Source: Sycobia sp. Sy_11 | Lineage: Eukaryota; Arthropoda; Insecta; Hymenoptera; Epichrysomallidae | Length of the DNA stretch: 64,000 nt | Reading direction: 5' to 3' | NCBI GenBank assembly: GCA_018907035.1 | Contig: JACCIC010000142.1 | Span: 1 to 64,000 of the forward strand | In this document: in pieces, positions 10,879 through 22,068 of the stretch | Position numbering within the stretch: the first letter of the stretch is position 1 | Layout: the number at the start of each line of letters is the position of its first letter | Translations under genes and position numbers: made by a program | Notes under the pieces: generated by a model | Database searches by the model: none | Seen by the model: only the letters and a program-made list of their open reading frames with translations | Told to the model about the DNA's origin: nothing

Positions 10879-11366
10879 AAAGCAAACTATGCGAGGAACC
10901 GCTGTTGAAATATCCCGATTTTCACCGGCCATTTCGTGTAACGACTGACGCATCAAACCAAGCGATAGGCGCGGTACTCAGCCAAGTCCACGGCGAAAAG
11001 GACTTGCCCGTTGCATATTTCTCAAGAATGCTGAAAGGCGCGGAGGAGCGTTACTCTACGATAGAGAAGGAGATGCTCGCGTTAGTCGAAGCGGCTAGGC
11101 AATTTCGGTATTGCCTGTTCGGCCGCAAATTCACGTTTTTCACTGACCACCAACCGTTGGTGTGGGTCCACAACTTGAAGGACCCAACGTCTAGACTAAA
11201 ACGGTTGTACTTCGAACTATGCGAGTTTGAGTACACGGTTGAGTATAGGCCGGGCAGGACAAATGTAGTCGCGGATGCATTATCGAGAAACCCACCCGCG
11301 CCCGCGATCAATACTTTTATAACCGAGAACGGCAGTCGACGTCCGGTCTGCGAATTCGAGGAGGCC
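10875..11366 (+). pseudogene. pol: Element A RNase H, truncated (plus copy)
   Basis: This is the continuation of Pol after the frameshift. It shows RT connection and RNase H hallmarks: TTDASNQAIGAVL, STIEKEMLALVEA, FFTDHQPLVW and VVADALSRNPP. The A sequence ends at 11366 in the middle of the segment that follows RNase H, where it joins minus-strand element B. The integrase and 3' LTR of this copy are therefore absent. The open frame runs on to 11486 only through antisense B sequence. Confidence 0.85.
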
Positions 11367-12583
11367 GGAAGGAGAGGAAAGGAAGCAATAGATAGTCCGA
11401 GGACTGCGGGAGGCGGAGAAGGTGTCCGTCGCTCGTTTTCTTGCTCTGTGTTCTGTGGCGCATCTTCATCAGCTGCCTGGCAATAGCTTGCAATGGGATC
11501 GTTGGATTTTTCGGGGCTGTCCGAAATTCTTGGAGTCTTGCGGCGACTGGTTCTATAGTTTGAGGGCGTGAAAATTTCTGATGAAGAAGTCGAGGCTGTA
11601 TCTTCTCGGCTTCTCTTCTTGGTTGTATTTACGCAAAATTCCTTCGTTTCATTGGTTTCTTTTGGTTCGGGAGGGTTCCGCGAGAATGCGTCGGCAATAT
11701 AATTTGTCTTACCCGGTGCCATAGTTCACGTCGAAGCTGTATACATCGGTGAGTTTGAAGTACCATCTCTTTAGCCTAGACGTGGAGTTCTTCATTTTAT
11801 GTAACCACATCAGTGGTTTATGGTCCGTCACGAACGTAAATTTCCTACCATAGATACAATATTTGAATTGCTCAGCGCAATACAGCATTGCCAGAAGTTC
11901 TTTCTCTATCGTGCTATAGTTGACCTCTGCTTGACACAGAAGTCGGCTAGCATAGGCGACTGGGTGATCGTCGGAGACCACCTTCTGAGAAAGAACTCCG
12001 CCTACCACGTAATTGGAAGCGTCGGTGGTAACGTAAAATTCTCGTTCGAAGTCTGGATGTTTCAGGAACGGTTCTTTGGTTAAACATGATTTTAGTTTGT
12101 TGAAGGCTTCGTCTTGTTTTTCCGTCCATAAGAACGGGGTGTTGTCCTTGAGCAGGCTCGTCAATGGTGTGGAAATCCTTGCACAGTCGGGTATGAATTT
12201 CCTATAATAATTACAAAGTCCCAGAAATTGCAGGATATTCTTGGGGTTCTTGGGGATGGGGAAGTCTTTGACTGCCGACAGCTTCTTGGGGTCAGGCTGT
12301 GTGCCAAACGGAGAAATGACATGCCCTAGGAAATTTATCTTTTTCTTGTAGAAATGGCATTTTGGCGGATTTAATTTTAGATTAGCGTCCTTTAGCCTTT
12401 TAGCTAATTCTAAATATTTCTCGTCGTGTTCTTCTGGGGTTTTTGCTGCAATGATTAGATGGTCGATGTAAGCAACGGTGCCATTCTTTTGCTTGACGAG
12501 TTTATTTATTAGCATTTGGAAAGTAGATGGAGCATTCCTCAGCCCAAACGGCATTCGCACAAAGTGAAAATGTCCAAACGGCG
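11366..12583 (-). pseudogene. pol: Element B (second Ty3/gypsy) RT-RNase H fragment, left copy
   Basis: Read on the minus strand from 12583, this is a partial polymerase of a Ty3/gypsy element distinct from A. It starts abruptly inside RT (HFVRMPFGLRNAPSTFQ), has AYIDH where YxDD is expected, and continues through FLGLCNYYRKF, TTDASNYVVGGVL, STIEKELLAM and FVTDHKPLMW. Just before the final VADAFSRNPP motif the frame shifts by one base (near 11716). A hydrophilic Ser/Thr/Glu-rich tail then runs to the A junction at 11366. It lacks the 5' half of RT, the protease and the integrase. The catalytic aspartate change and the truncations mark it as dead. Confidence 0.88.
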
Positions 12584-13310
12584 TGCTCCTTGTCCATATA
12601 AAGCGGTAAGACCAGAGCCAGCGTTTGCTCCTCGTTAGATTGCTCGTAGAACGCACAATCGTCAATTTCGCAAAAAAAAGTGAAAATTTAATATTCTTCA
12701 TTTTAGTGCAAAACGTTTGCTCCTTGTCCATATCGAGCGGTAAGACCAGAGCCAGCGTTTGCTCCTCGTTAGATTGCTCGTAGAACGCAAAAAACGTTTG
12801 CTCCTCGTTAGATTGCTCGTCGAACGCACAATCGTCAAATTCGCAAAAAAAAGTGAAAATTTAATATTCTTAATTTTAGTGCAAAACGTTTGCTCCTTGT
12901 CCATATAGAGCGGTAAGACCAGAGCCAGCGTTTGCTCCTCGTTAGATTGCTCGTAGAACACAAAAAACTTTTGCTCCTCGTTAGATTGCTCGTAGAACGC
13001 ACAATCGTCAAATTCGCAAAAAAAAGTGAAAATTTAATATTCTTAATTTTAGTGCAAAACGTTTGCTCCTTGTCCATATAGAGCGGTAAGACCAGAGCCA
13101 GCGTTTGCTCCTCGTTAGATTGCTCGTAGAACGCAAAAAACGTTTGCTCCTCGTTAGATTGCTCATAGAACGCAAAAAACGTTTGCTCCTCGTTAGATTG
13201 CTCGTAGAACGCACAATCGTCAAATTCGCAAAAAAAATTTAATATTCCTAATTTTAGTGCAAAACGTTTGCTCCTTGTCCATATAGAGCGGTAAGACAAG
13301 AGCCGTTCTC
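12584..13310 (-). repeat. Satellite segment, inverted (left)
   Basis: This is the same modular satellite as at 1-4003 but in reverse orientation, about 0.73 kb. It joins element B at 12584 in the middle of a GGACAAGGAGCA unit and the A 3' LTR at 13311. It mirrors 17576-18303 almost base for base, with only a few substitutions. Confidence 0.93.
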
Positions 13311-14767
13311 TGACGTTCCCTCCTCTCTTTGAAGGTCGCTGCGGCGGCTGTCGGTGATGCGCACCAGGTCGATGATTCCCTTTTCCCGCGAGGGTACTAA
13401 GGGCGCTTTTTCCCGCGAGGGTACTGGAGACCTTTGACGGCGAATCCCACCGCTGTCACCAAAAATTTTCCGCCTCCTCTGTTACGTCCCGTCGGAAATA
13501 GCCGTCTTTGCGTGGCGATGGCGAAGGCAGAGAGGGCACGGCGGGCTGGCTTGACCACTTCGACGGCAACGGTCCTCAGAGGATGCTCGGGCAGCACTGT
13601 CACCACTCACTTCTGGATAAAAGGGAAGTGAGAACCCTGTTCGTAGATCGTGGGTGAACGCACGGCACTGATTTAACGCACTCTGTGATAAAATGAATGA
13701 GGATAGAATAGAAGAGGCAAAGGCACAGGTTCGTGAAAAGAAATTCAAAACGGTATCAATATTTAATTTAAATAATGGCTTTAATAAAACACTAATTGGA
13801 ACTACAAGCAAAATAGACACATTATTCGCGAAACAAGATACACGTAATAACACACACCGCCGCAAATAACGAACTGAATTCACACTGACGCGGCTTTCAA
13901 AACACCTTTCTAAACACTCTTCGCGATAACCACACACAAATCACAGCACGCAAAATTACTCCACTGCAATACACAAAACCACGCGATCACGAAAGTTACT
14001 CGTCGCAACCGGAGCAGAGACAAGTCTGTCTGCCGTTCATCTAGCATCCAGCTCATCACCTCGGTTCATCCTCATCGCTCCGCCCACCTCCCTCGCGCCG
14101 CTCGCTCATTGGCACGGTTGCGCCGAAAAGCGAGTGGTGGGGGAAGAGCGGCGGTCAGGGGCGTGACGACGCGCTCTAATTGGACGACAGCCTTCGTCCC
14201 ACTCTAACATACTTTCTCGTCTCTCTCACAGCATTCGGGGTCAAACAACACGTACTTGTTAGACTCATACAATGTTTTGCTCTCCCGCATGCCGGTACTA
14301 CACACCCGCGCGCTTACACATTGTACATGGGCCACTCGCACACATCATTCGCTTATTCTCTACATTCATCATTCTTTATTCGCATCATATTCACCATTCA
14401 TCGTTTATTTTTGTATTTATTACATTCCGCACACATCATTTACTTACTATATTCACTATGTTCATCACTCTTTATTCACGTCATATTCATTACTCATAGT
14501 TTATTTTGTTGTTTATTATATTTATTATACACATAACAAAACATTCATTTTGTACACATCATTATTATACAATTCCATTTGCTATTTCTTATTATTTATT
14601 AGTTACTACAATAAATAATAAGAATTATTATTAATAATAAGAATTACTACCATTCTCCCACAGGTCATACATTCACATCACACACGAATGGAACACACAA
14701 ATGTCAACACGCGTGCAGGCGCCGCGACCACGCGCGCAAGGAACGAGGTCATCCTCGGGACGCAACA
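13311..14767 (-). repeat. Element A, 3' LTR (minus copy)
   Basis: A 1457-bp LTR in reverse orientation, full length, ends TGACGTTCCC...CGCAACA on the plus strand. A polypurine tract lies immediately upstream in the element sense (14768-14780), which identifies it as the 3' LTR. Its outer flank is satellite. Its terminal 0.48 kb is mirrored at 17093-17575. Confidence 0.93.
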
Positions 14768-14780
14768 TCCCCCCCGTTTA
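14768..14780 (-). other. Polypurine tract of element A
   Basis: On the minus strand the sequence reads TAAACGGGGGGGA directly before the LTR TGTTGCG. A G-rich polypurine tract at this place primes plus-strand DNA synthesis in LTR retrotransposons. Confidence 0.85.
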
Positions 14781-14970
14781 GAATCGAGGTCGGCAAGCGC
14801 AGTGCCGCCGCCTTGATTCAGAAAGACTGGGTTGTTCTGCTGTTGGGCCGCTGCTCTCGTATGTGTTGTTGGTCATCGTTCGCCACTGTCTTCCCTGGCT
14901 GCTGGCTACGCTCGGAAACAATCCTACTGCACCTAAACAAAAAGAAAAGTCTTTTAATCATACAATCTTA
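14781..14970 (-). other. Element A 3' untranslated segment
   Basis: About 190 bases lie between the integrase stop codon and the polypurine tract. No open frame of useful length is present, so this element has no envelope-like third gene. Confidence 0.7.
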
Positions 14971-17088
14971 TTATTCGTGCAGGTTCGGCGCCTGCAGGCG
15001 GGTGAGACGTAGCTTGTCTCCGTGTACCACCTTCAGGCGACTGCCTATCGCAATCTCCACGTTATTTTTCGGGAGGATCCGCGTGATTCTATACGGTCCG
15101 GTATAGTCAGAATCAAACGGTCCTCGCTTAACGTTTCGAAGTAGGAGCACGTCATCTCCTTCGCGGAAGTCGCACGGATTTATCCGCTTATCATAATAGG
15201 TCTTGGACCTCTCTTTTGCGGATATTAGATTATTTCGCGCGGTTTCTAATATTTTCGCGGTCCTGACCTTCAATCGCGCAACGTAATCGAAGTATGTCTC
15301 ATCATACGTTTCCTCGATTCCCGGGTGATTTGTCGGCACGCGCGCGATTTTCCCGAACACACACTCGAAGGGGCTTACTCGGGTTCCTTCATGAATGCTG
15401 GTGTTGTACGCAAAGGAAGCGCAGTCTAACCAGCTGTCCCAGGTCGTCTCATCTGTTACGTAGCACTTGAAATACTCTTTCAATACATGGTGCCTACGTT
15501 CAATGGAGCCGTTGCTCTGTGGACGATATGCGGTTGTTGTACACTTCCTGGTTTTGCACAACTTCGCAACATTCTTCAGAAGGCTCGACGTGAAAGCCGT
15601 CCCCTGGTCGGTCAGCATGATCCGCGGAGATCCGTACTGATACACCAGCTTCGTCAAGAACGCGTCGGCTATGCTTGCGGAGTTCGCGTTCTTCAACGGC
15701 GCGGCGACCACGTACTTTGTTAGCAGGCACTGCATCGTCAGGATGTAGACGTTGCCATTCGTTGTCTCTGGGAGAGGCCCCACTATATCCATGGCTACCT
15801 TGTCAAAGGCCATCCCTGGGGTATCCGTAAGGACCATCGGTTGATGGACCTTCCTCCTCACGAGTTTGCCGATCTGGCAGGTCGTACACCTGGCGATGAC
15901 GTCCTGTACGTCACGTTTCAACGTTGGCCAGTAAAAATCATGTTTGACACGGAGGTACGTCTTCGTAACGCCCTTGTGACCGTTCATCGGTGATTGGTGG
16001 ACGTCGCGTATTATAACCTCACGTTCTTCTTCGGGAGGCACTCGGATGAGGTTTTTACAAATGAGGTGTTTCACCACATTAGATCGCTTCGCCAGATCCT
16101 CTAGGCGGGATCGAATGGCGCTCCACGTTACATCCTTAACTGGTTTCGCAAAGTACGCGCACCTAACCGCTTTCATGTTTTTCGCGCGTATAATTTCGTA
16201 GGCCGCGTCGAATGCCTGTCGAAGTGTATTTAGATTGAGCGGCGCGTGCTCGTTTTCCTTAACGGACAAAAATACAGTGTGGAACCGGCCGTTCGCAACG
16301 GCTTCCGCAGTTCCCGCAGGTATGGACGGCCTATCCGGTAGCCCGTCCTTGTCAAGCAGCTCGCGGGCTGCTTCGCAAATGGGTTGCCAGTCGGCAGTCA
16401 CGAGTACGATGGCGTTCCCACGATACAGGAACACGCCATCGCGAATTTCGGCGAGGCCAGGTTGGTCGTGGTACCGTTGGTGGAGGTCGTACGGGACATC
16501 AGCTGGTTCTACCAGGTCTTCATCCGACGACCCATCGTCTTCCCCCTCCTCATCCGTAGCGTGGCCTTCGGAAGGCTCGTTGACCACATCATCGGACCTC
16601 ACGCTGAGTGAGTGACTTTCGGGACTGCTCCCCATTGTCCCCATCTCGGACATGAAATCCTCCTGACCCGGTTCATCCTCCTGCTCGACCTGGATGGTAT
16701 CGTATTCGTCCTCACGAACATGCTCTACGGTACGAGGTGGTTGGACTGTTTGAGGTGGCTGTGCTGGTGCTTCGTGTACCTGGACCCGCACCGACTGCTG
16801 CACAATCCCGGCCTCCTCGAATTCGCAGACCGGACGTCGACTGCCGTTCTCGGTTATAAAAGTATTGATCGCGGGCGCGGGTGGGTTTCTCGATAATGCA
16901 TCCGCGACTACATTTGTCCTGCCCGGCCTATACTCAACCGTGTACTCAAACTCGCATAGTTCGAAGTACAACCGTTTTAGTCTAGACGTTGGGTCCTTCA
17001 AGTTGTGGACCCACACCAACGGTTGGTGGTCAGTGAAAAACGTGAATTTGCGGCCGAACAGGCAATACCGAAATTGCCTAGCCGCTTC
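14971..17088 (-). CDS. pol: Element A RNase H end and integrase (minus copy)
   Basis: This uninterrupted frame (longer frame 17193-14971; its first 35 codons are antisense LTR) covers the C-terminal part of RNase H, an acidic linker, and a complete integrase, which inserts the DNA copy into the genome. Numbered from 17193, the zinc-binding HHCC is H399, H406, C436, C439. The catalytic triad is D469 (AMDIVGP), D529 (LTDQGTAF) and E565 (SIERRHH), with 35 residues between the last two, the usual D-D-35-E spacing. A GPY motif (YTGPYRI) follows near residue 700. There is no chromodomain. It is the only integrase in the window. Confidence 0.9.
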   Translation of the reverse strand, partial: EAARQFRYCLFGRKFTFFTDHQPLVWVHNLKDPTSRLKRLYFELCEFEYTVEYRPGRTNVVADALSRNPPAPAINTFITENGSRRPVCEFEEAGIVQQSVRVQVHEAPAQPPQTVQPPRTVEHVREDEYDTIQVEQEDEPGQEDFMSEMGTMGSSPESHSLSVRSDDVVNEPSEGHATDEEGEDDGSSDEDLVEPADVPYDLHQRYHDQPGLAEIRDGVFLYRGNAIVLVTADWQPICEAARELLDKDGLPDRPSIPAGTAEAVANGRFHTVFLSVKENEHAPLNLNTLRQAFDAAYEIIRAKNMKAVRCAYFAKPVKDVTWSAIRSRLEDLAKRSNVVKHLICKNLIRVPPEEEREVIIRDVHQSPMNGHKGVTKTYLRVKHDFYWPTLKRDVQDVIARCTTCQIGKLVRRKVHQPMVLTDTPGMAFDKVAMDIVGPLPETTNGNVYILTMQCLLTKYVVAAPLKNANSASIADAFLTKLVYQYGSPRIMLTDQGTAFTSSLLKNVAKLCKTRKCTTTAYRPQSNGSIERRHHVLKEYFKCYVTDETTWDSWLDCASFAYNTSIHEGTRVSPFECVFGKIARVPTNHPGIEETYDETYFDYVARLKVRTAKILETARNNLISAKERSKTYYDKRINPCDFREGDDVLLLRNVKRGPFDSDYTGPYRITRILPKNNVEIAIGSRLKVVHGDKLRLTRLQAPNLHE
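16810..17088. repeat. 279-bp direct repeat, copy 1 (element A RNase H)
   Basis: The stretch from GGCCTCCTCGAATTCGCAGA to GCCTAGCCGCTTC is repeated at 19521-19799 with the same length and orientation. Between the two copies lie 2432 bases that mirror 11366-13797. This is a duplication at an insertion point inside element A. Confidence 0.85.
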
Positions 17089-17575
17089 TACTAGTGTTTT
17101 ATTAAAGCCATTATTTAAATTAAATATTGATACCGTTTTGAATTTCTTTTCACGAACCTGTGCCTTTGCCTCTTCTATTCTATCCTCATTCATTTTATCA
17201 CAGAGTGCGTTAAATCAGTGCCGTGCGTTCACCCACGATCTACGAACAGGGTTCTCACTTCCCTTTTATCCAGAAGTGAGTGGTGACAGTGCTGCCCGAG
17301 CATCCTCTGAGGACCGTTGCCGTCGAAGTGGTCAAGCCAGCCCGCCGTGCCCTCTCTGCCTTCGCCATCGCCACGCAAAGACGGCTATTTCCGACGGGAC
17401 GTAACAGAGGAGGAGGAAAATTTTTGGTGACAGCGGTGGGATTCGCCGTCAAAGGTCTCCAGTACCCTCGCGGGAAAAAGCGCCCTTAGTACCCTCGCGG
17501 GAAAAGGGAATCATCGACCTGGTGCGCATCACCGACAGCCGCCGCAGCGACCTTCAAAGAGAGGAGGGAACGTCA
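17089..17575 (+). repeat. Element A LTR 3' portion (truncated)
   Basis: This is the last ~0.48 kb of the A LTR in plus orientation, ending at the same GAACGTCA terminus. It joins minus-strand RNase H sequence at 17089-17093 with a few bases of ambiguity. It mirrors 13311-13793. Confidence 0.9.
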
Positions 17576-18303
17576 GAGAACGGCTCTTGTCTTACCGCTC
17601 TATATGGACAAGGAGCAAACGTTTTGCACTAAAATTAGGAATATTAAATTTTTTTTGCGAATTTGACGATTGTGCGTTCTACGAGCAATCTAACGAGGAG
17701 CAAACGTTTTTTGCGTTCTATGAGCAATCTAACGAGGAGCAAACGTTTTTTGCGTTCTACGAGCAATCTAACGAGGAGCAAACGCTGGCTCTGGTCTTAC
17801 CGCTCTATATGGACAAGGAGCAAACGTTTTGCACTAAAATTAAGAATATTAAATTTTCACTTTTTTTTGCGAATTTGACGATTGTGCGTTCTACGAGCAA
17901 TCTAACGAGGAGCAAAAGTTTTTTGTGTTCTACGAGCAATCTAACGAGGAGCAAACGCTGGCTCTGGTCTTACCGCTCTATATGGACAAGGAGCAAACGT
18001 TTTGCACTAAAATTAAGAATATTAAATTTTCACTTTTTTTTGCGAATTTGACGATTGTGCGTTCTACGAGCAATGTAACGAGGAGCAAACGTTTTTTGCG
18101 TTCTACGAGCAATGTAACGAGGAGCAAACGCTGGCTCTGGTCTTACCGCTCGATATGGACAAGGAGCAAACGTTTTGCACTAAAATGAAGAATATTAAAT
18201 TTTCACTTTTTTTTTGCGAAATTGACGATTGTGCGTTCTACGAGCAATCTAACGAGGAGCAAACGCTGGCTCTGGTCTTACCGCTTTATATGGACAAGGA
18301 GCA
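17576..18303 (+). repeat. Satellite segment, plus orientation (right mirror)
   Basis: This contains modular satellite units as at 1-4003. It mirrors 12584-13310, differing by a handful of substitutions (for example two CAATGTAACG units where the left arm has CAATCTAACG). It ends in a broken GGACAAGGAGCA unit at element B. Confidence 0.93.
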
Positions 18304-19520
18304 CGCCGTTTGGACATTTTCACTTTGTGCGAATGCCGTTTGGGCTGAGGAATGCTCCATCTACTTTCCAAATGCTAATAAATAAACTCGTCAAGCAAAA
18401 GAATGGCACCGTTGCTTACATCGACCATCTAATCATTGCAGCAAAAACCCCAGAAGAACACGACGAGAAATATTTAGAATTAGCTAAAAGGCTAAAGGAC
18501 GCTAATCTAAAATTAAATCCGCCAAAATGCCATTTCTACAAGAAAAAGATAAATTTCCTAGGGCATGTCATTTCTCCGTTTGGCACACAGCCTGACCCCA
18601 AGAAGCTGTCGGCAGTCAAAGACTTCCCCATCCCCAAGAACCCCAAGAATATCCTGCAATTTCTGGGACTTTGTAATTATTATAGGAAATTCATACCCGA
18701 CTGTGCAAGGATTTCCACACCATTGACGAGCCTGCTCAAGGACAACACCCCGTTCTTATGGACGGAAAAACAAGACGAAGCCTTCAACAAACTAAAATCA
18801 TGTTTAACCAAAGAACCGTTCCTGAAACATCCAGACTTCGAACGAGAATTTTACGTTACCACCGACGCTTCCAATTACGTGGTAGGCGGAGTTCTTTCTC
18901 AGAAGGTGGTCTCCGACGATCACCCAGTCGCCTATGCTAGCCGACTTCTGTGTCAAGCAGAGGTCAACTATAGCACGATAGAGAAAGAACTTCTGGCAAT
19001 GCTGTATTGCGCTGAGCAATTCAAATATTGTATCTATGGTAGGAAATTTACGTTCGTGACGGACCATAAACCACTGATGTGGTTACATAAAATGAAGAAC
19101 TCCACGTCTAGGCTAAAGAGATGGTACTTCAAACTCACCGATGTATACAGCTTCGACGTGAACTATGGCACCGGGTAAGACAAATTATGTTGCCGACGCA
19201 TTCTCGCGGAACCCTCCCGAACCAAAAGAAACCAATGAAACGAAGGAATTTTGCGTAAATACAACCAAGAAGAGAAGCCGAGAAGATACAGCCTCGACTT
19301 CTTCATCAGAAATTTTCACGCCCTCAAACTATAGAACCAGTCGCCGCAAGACTCCAAGAATTTCGGACAGCCCCGAAAAATCCAACGATCCCATTGCAAG
19401 CTATTGCCAGGCAGCTGATGAAGATGCGCCACAGAACACAGAGCAAGAAAACGAGCGACGGACACCTTCTCCGCCTCCCGCAGTCCTCGGACTATCTATT
19501 GCTTCCTTTCCTCTCCTTCC
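18304..19520 (+). pseudogene. pol: Element B RT-RNase H fragment, right mirror copy
   Basis: This is the mirror image of 11366-12583, with the same truncation inside RT, the same AYIDH change, and the same one-base frameshift before VADAFSRNPP (near 19164). The two copies differ by very few bases, for example Val versus Ile in the KTNYxAD segment. The shared lesion means the fragment was already broken when it was duplicated. It joins minus-strand A sequence at 19521. Confidence 0.88.
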
Positions 19521-19799
19521 GGCCTCCTCGAATTCGCAGACCGGACGTCGACTGCCGTTCTCGGTTATAAAAGTATTGATCGCGGGCGCGGGTGGGTTTC
19601 TCGATAATGCATCCGCGACTACATTTGTCCTGCCCGGCCTATACTCAACCGTGTACTCAAACTCGCATAGTTCGAAGTACAACCGTTTTAGTCTAGACGT
19701 TGGGTCCTTCAAGTTGTGGACCCACACCAACGGTTGGTGGTCAGTGAAAAACGTGAATTTGCGGCCGAACAGGCAATACCGAAATTGCCTAGCCGCTTC
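19521..19799. repeat. 279-bp direct repeat, copy 2 (element A RNase H)
   Basis: This is the second copy of the 16810-17088 segment. It is part of the RNase H coding sequence of the right-hand element A. Confidence 0.85.
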
Positions 19800-20276
19800 G
19801 ACTAACGCGAGCATCTCCTTCTCTATCGTAGAGTAACGCTCCTCCGCGCCTTTCAGCATTCTTGAGAAATATGCAACGGGCAAGTCCTTTTCGCCGTGGA
19901 CTTGGCTGAGTACCGCGCCTATCGCTTGGTTTGATGCGTCAGTCGTTACACGAAATGGCCGGTGAAAATCGGGATATTTCAACAGCGGTTCCTCGCATAG
20001 TTTGCTTTTCAAATATTCGAAGCCTTCCCGCTGCTTCTCGCCCCAGGTGAATATTGCATCTTTCCTAAGGAGCGCAGCTAACGCACGCGAATACTTTGCA
20101 AACTCTGGTACGAACCGGCGATAATATCCCGCGAGCCCTAAAAACTCCCGAATGTTTCTCGCGTTCTTCGGCGTCGGAAATCCCTGAACCGCGGAAGTTT
20201 TTCCCGGATCCGGACGTACTCCGTCGGCACTTATCGCGTGGCCGAGGTACGCTATTCCCTGCGATAGAAACTGCAT
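19521..20276 (-). pseudogene. pol: Element A RT end and RNase H (minus copy)
   Basis: This encodes the C-terminal RT region (LGHAISADGVRPDPGKTS, FLGLAGYYRRF) and RNase H (TTDASNQAIGAVL, FFTDHQPLVW, VVADALSRN). The frame is intact across the point where the plus-strand copy has its frameshift. It is separated from the upstream RT frame by a one-base loss near 20252. After CEFEEAG it is interrupted by the mirror segment 17089-19520. Confidence 0.87.
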
Positions 20277-22068
20277 TTTTCCGGCTGCAGCTTCATCCCC
20301 GCTTCGCGCAATCTTTCGACGACTCTGCGCAGTTTCGCGTCGTGCTCCTCAAGGGTCTTCGCAAAGATGATGCAGTCGTCTACGTAGACGAAAACTTCAT
20401 CTCCTTGGAGGCCACGGAACACGGTATCCATTTGGCGCTGAAAGGTTGCCGGTGCATTTTTCAGCCCGAACGGCATTCTCGTGTATTGGTAGAGCCCGAA
20501 AGGAGTTTTAAACGCGGTTTTTTCGCGATCCTTTTCGCTCATCCGTATCTGGTGGAAGCCCGCGGCTAAATCCAAAGTACTGAAATACTTGGACCTACCG
20601 AGACTATCGATGATTTCCGTGATGTTCGGGATCGGATACGCATTTCCGATCGTTTTCGCGTTTAATTCGCGAAAATCTATCACGAGGCGCCACTTTTTCT
20701 CGCCGTCGCTCGTCGCTCGTTTCGGCACGATCCACGCAGGGCTGGAATAAGGCGATGTGGATGGCTCGACAATACCGTCGCTTATTAACTTCTCCACCTG
20801 ACGCTTTATTTCGTCGCGCAACGCTTGTGGATAACGGTAATTACGCGCGTTTACCGGAACGGAATCAGTCGTTTCTATTGCATGTTCGGTCGTTGCGGTT
20901 GCCGGTAACATCTCGTCCGGGAGATGAAATACGTCCGCGTATTCTTCGCAGATGGCGTCGATACGGTGAGCAAACTTCTCGTCGTTTACTTGTATCAACC
21001 CTCTAACACACACTATCCTACTCGTATCGCACGCGGCTATGGTTGCGCAAACTAACGGATGATCCGATTGAGTTCGCGATTCGTCCCGCTCGTCGGTGCA
21101 TCGGACACTCGTCCCCCCCGTTTTGACCGTTTCGGACGGTGACACGGTTTCCCCTTTACAAAACGTTAAATCTGGAATGTCGACCAGAATGCCAAAAATG
21201 TTGGTATTTTCTACCGGTACCCGTCCCTCAATGGGTTTCGCGTGATTCCCACCGACGAAAATACCCGGCCCCAGTCGTTTCCGTACGACCTTTCCGGCAT
21301 ATCTCTCGGCCACGTGTGCTTCAATCCAGCACGTTTCGTGCGAACCACATTTTGCCACGCCTCGGCTTGCATCTAAAGCGCGCTTCCCAAAAGTGATTTT
21401 CCGATCGCCAAAGTCAATTATCACTCTCGCCTGATCTAGAAATCTCGCGCCTAACAGAGCCGGCGTTGGTATGGGGAAATCGTTCTCCACCACGAGAAAC
21501 TCGACGCACGTGTCCGGTTTCTGGAGATGTATCTCGCACACACCGATAACTGGCACAGGAGCGCCGCTTATACCCCTTACGCACGTTTGTTTTGCGTCGC
21601 GGATTATGACGCGTTTTCCTAGCACACACCGCTTTACTACATTTGGTTGTGCCCCGGTGTCAACCATCGCTGTAGTTTCGCCTGTGAAAATATCGGGCGA
21701 CGCTATTGTTATAATCGGCAAATCGTTGACGATGCCGATGCTGCAAAAATGCACTAACGACGGGTTTGCGCGACGTTCGTCGGAGGGCCGTCTCTCCTCC
21801 GGGCGCTTTGCGCGTTTCCCGACTCGCGGTTTTGTCGCGTGAAATCGTTTGATACCTGGACAGCAATCCTGTACAGGCCTTCTATGTTGCGGGGACAATC
21901 GCGAATTCGGTTCGACAGGTGTTCCGGCAAACCGTCCATAAAGTTGGCTATCACGTCGTTTTCGATTTCCGCGATCTCGACGCGGCTCAATTGAGTCACT
22001 CGGCGCGTTATTTTTGCGTAGTCGAGTAACGCGCTGTGTAGTTTCGCGACGCGGTACACGTAATCGGT
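20252..22068 (-). pseudogene. pol: Element A Gag remnant fused to protease-RT (minus copy)
   Basis: The frame carries a stretch of out-of-frame gag, then protease (MVDTGAQPN) and RT with LDLAAGFHQI, MPFGLKNAPATFQ and YVDD. A 311-bp deletion, relative to 8730-9040 of the left copy, joined gag directly to the region before the protease and removed the CCHC zinc knuckle. The deletion ends share TTTC. The frame stops near 20252 because of a small deletion and substitution. Upstream it is bounded by the solo LTR at 22069. Confidence 0.85.

Noticed and set aside
17089..17193. Start of the 740-residue integrase frame at 17193
   Set aside because: The first 35 codons are antisense LTR sequence joined by the rearrangement; the element A reading begins at about 17088.
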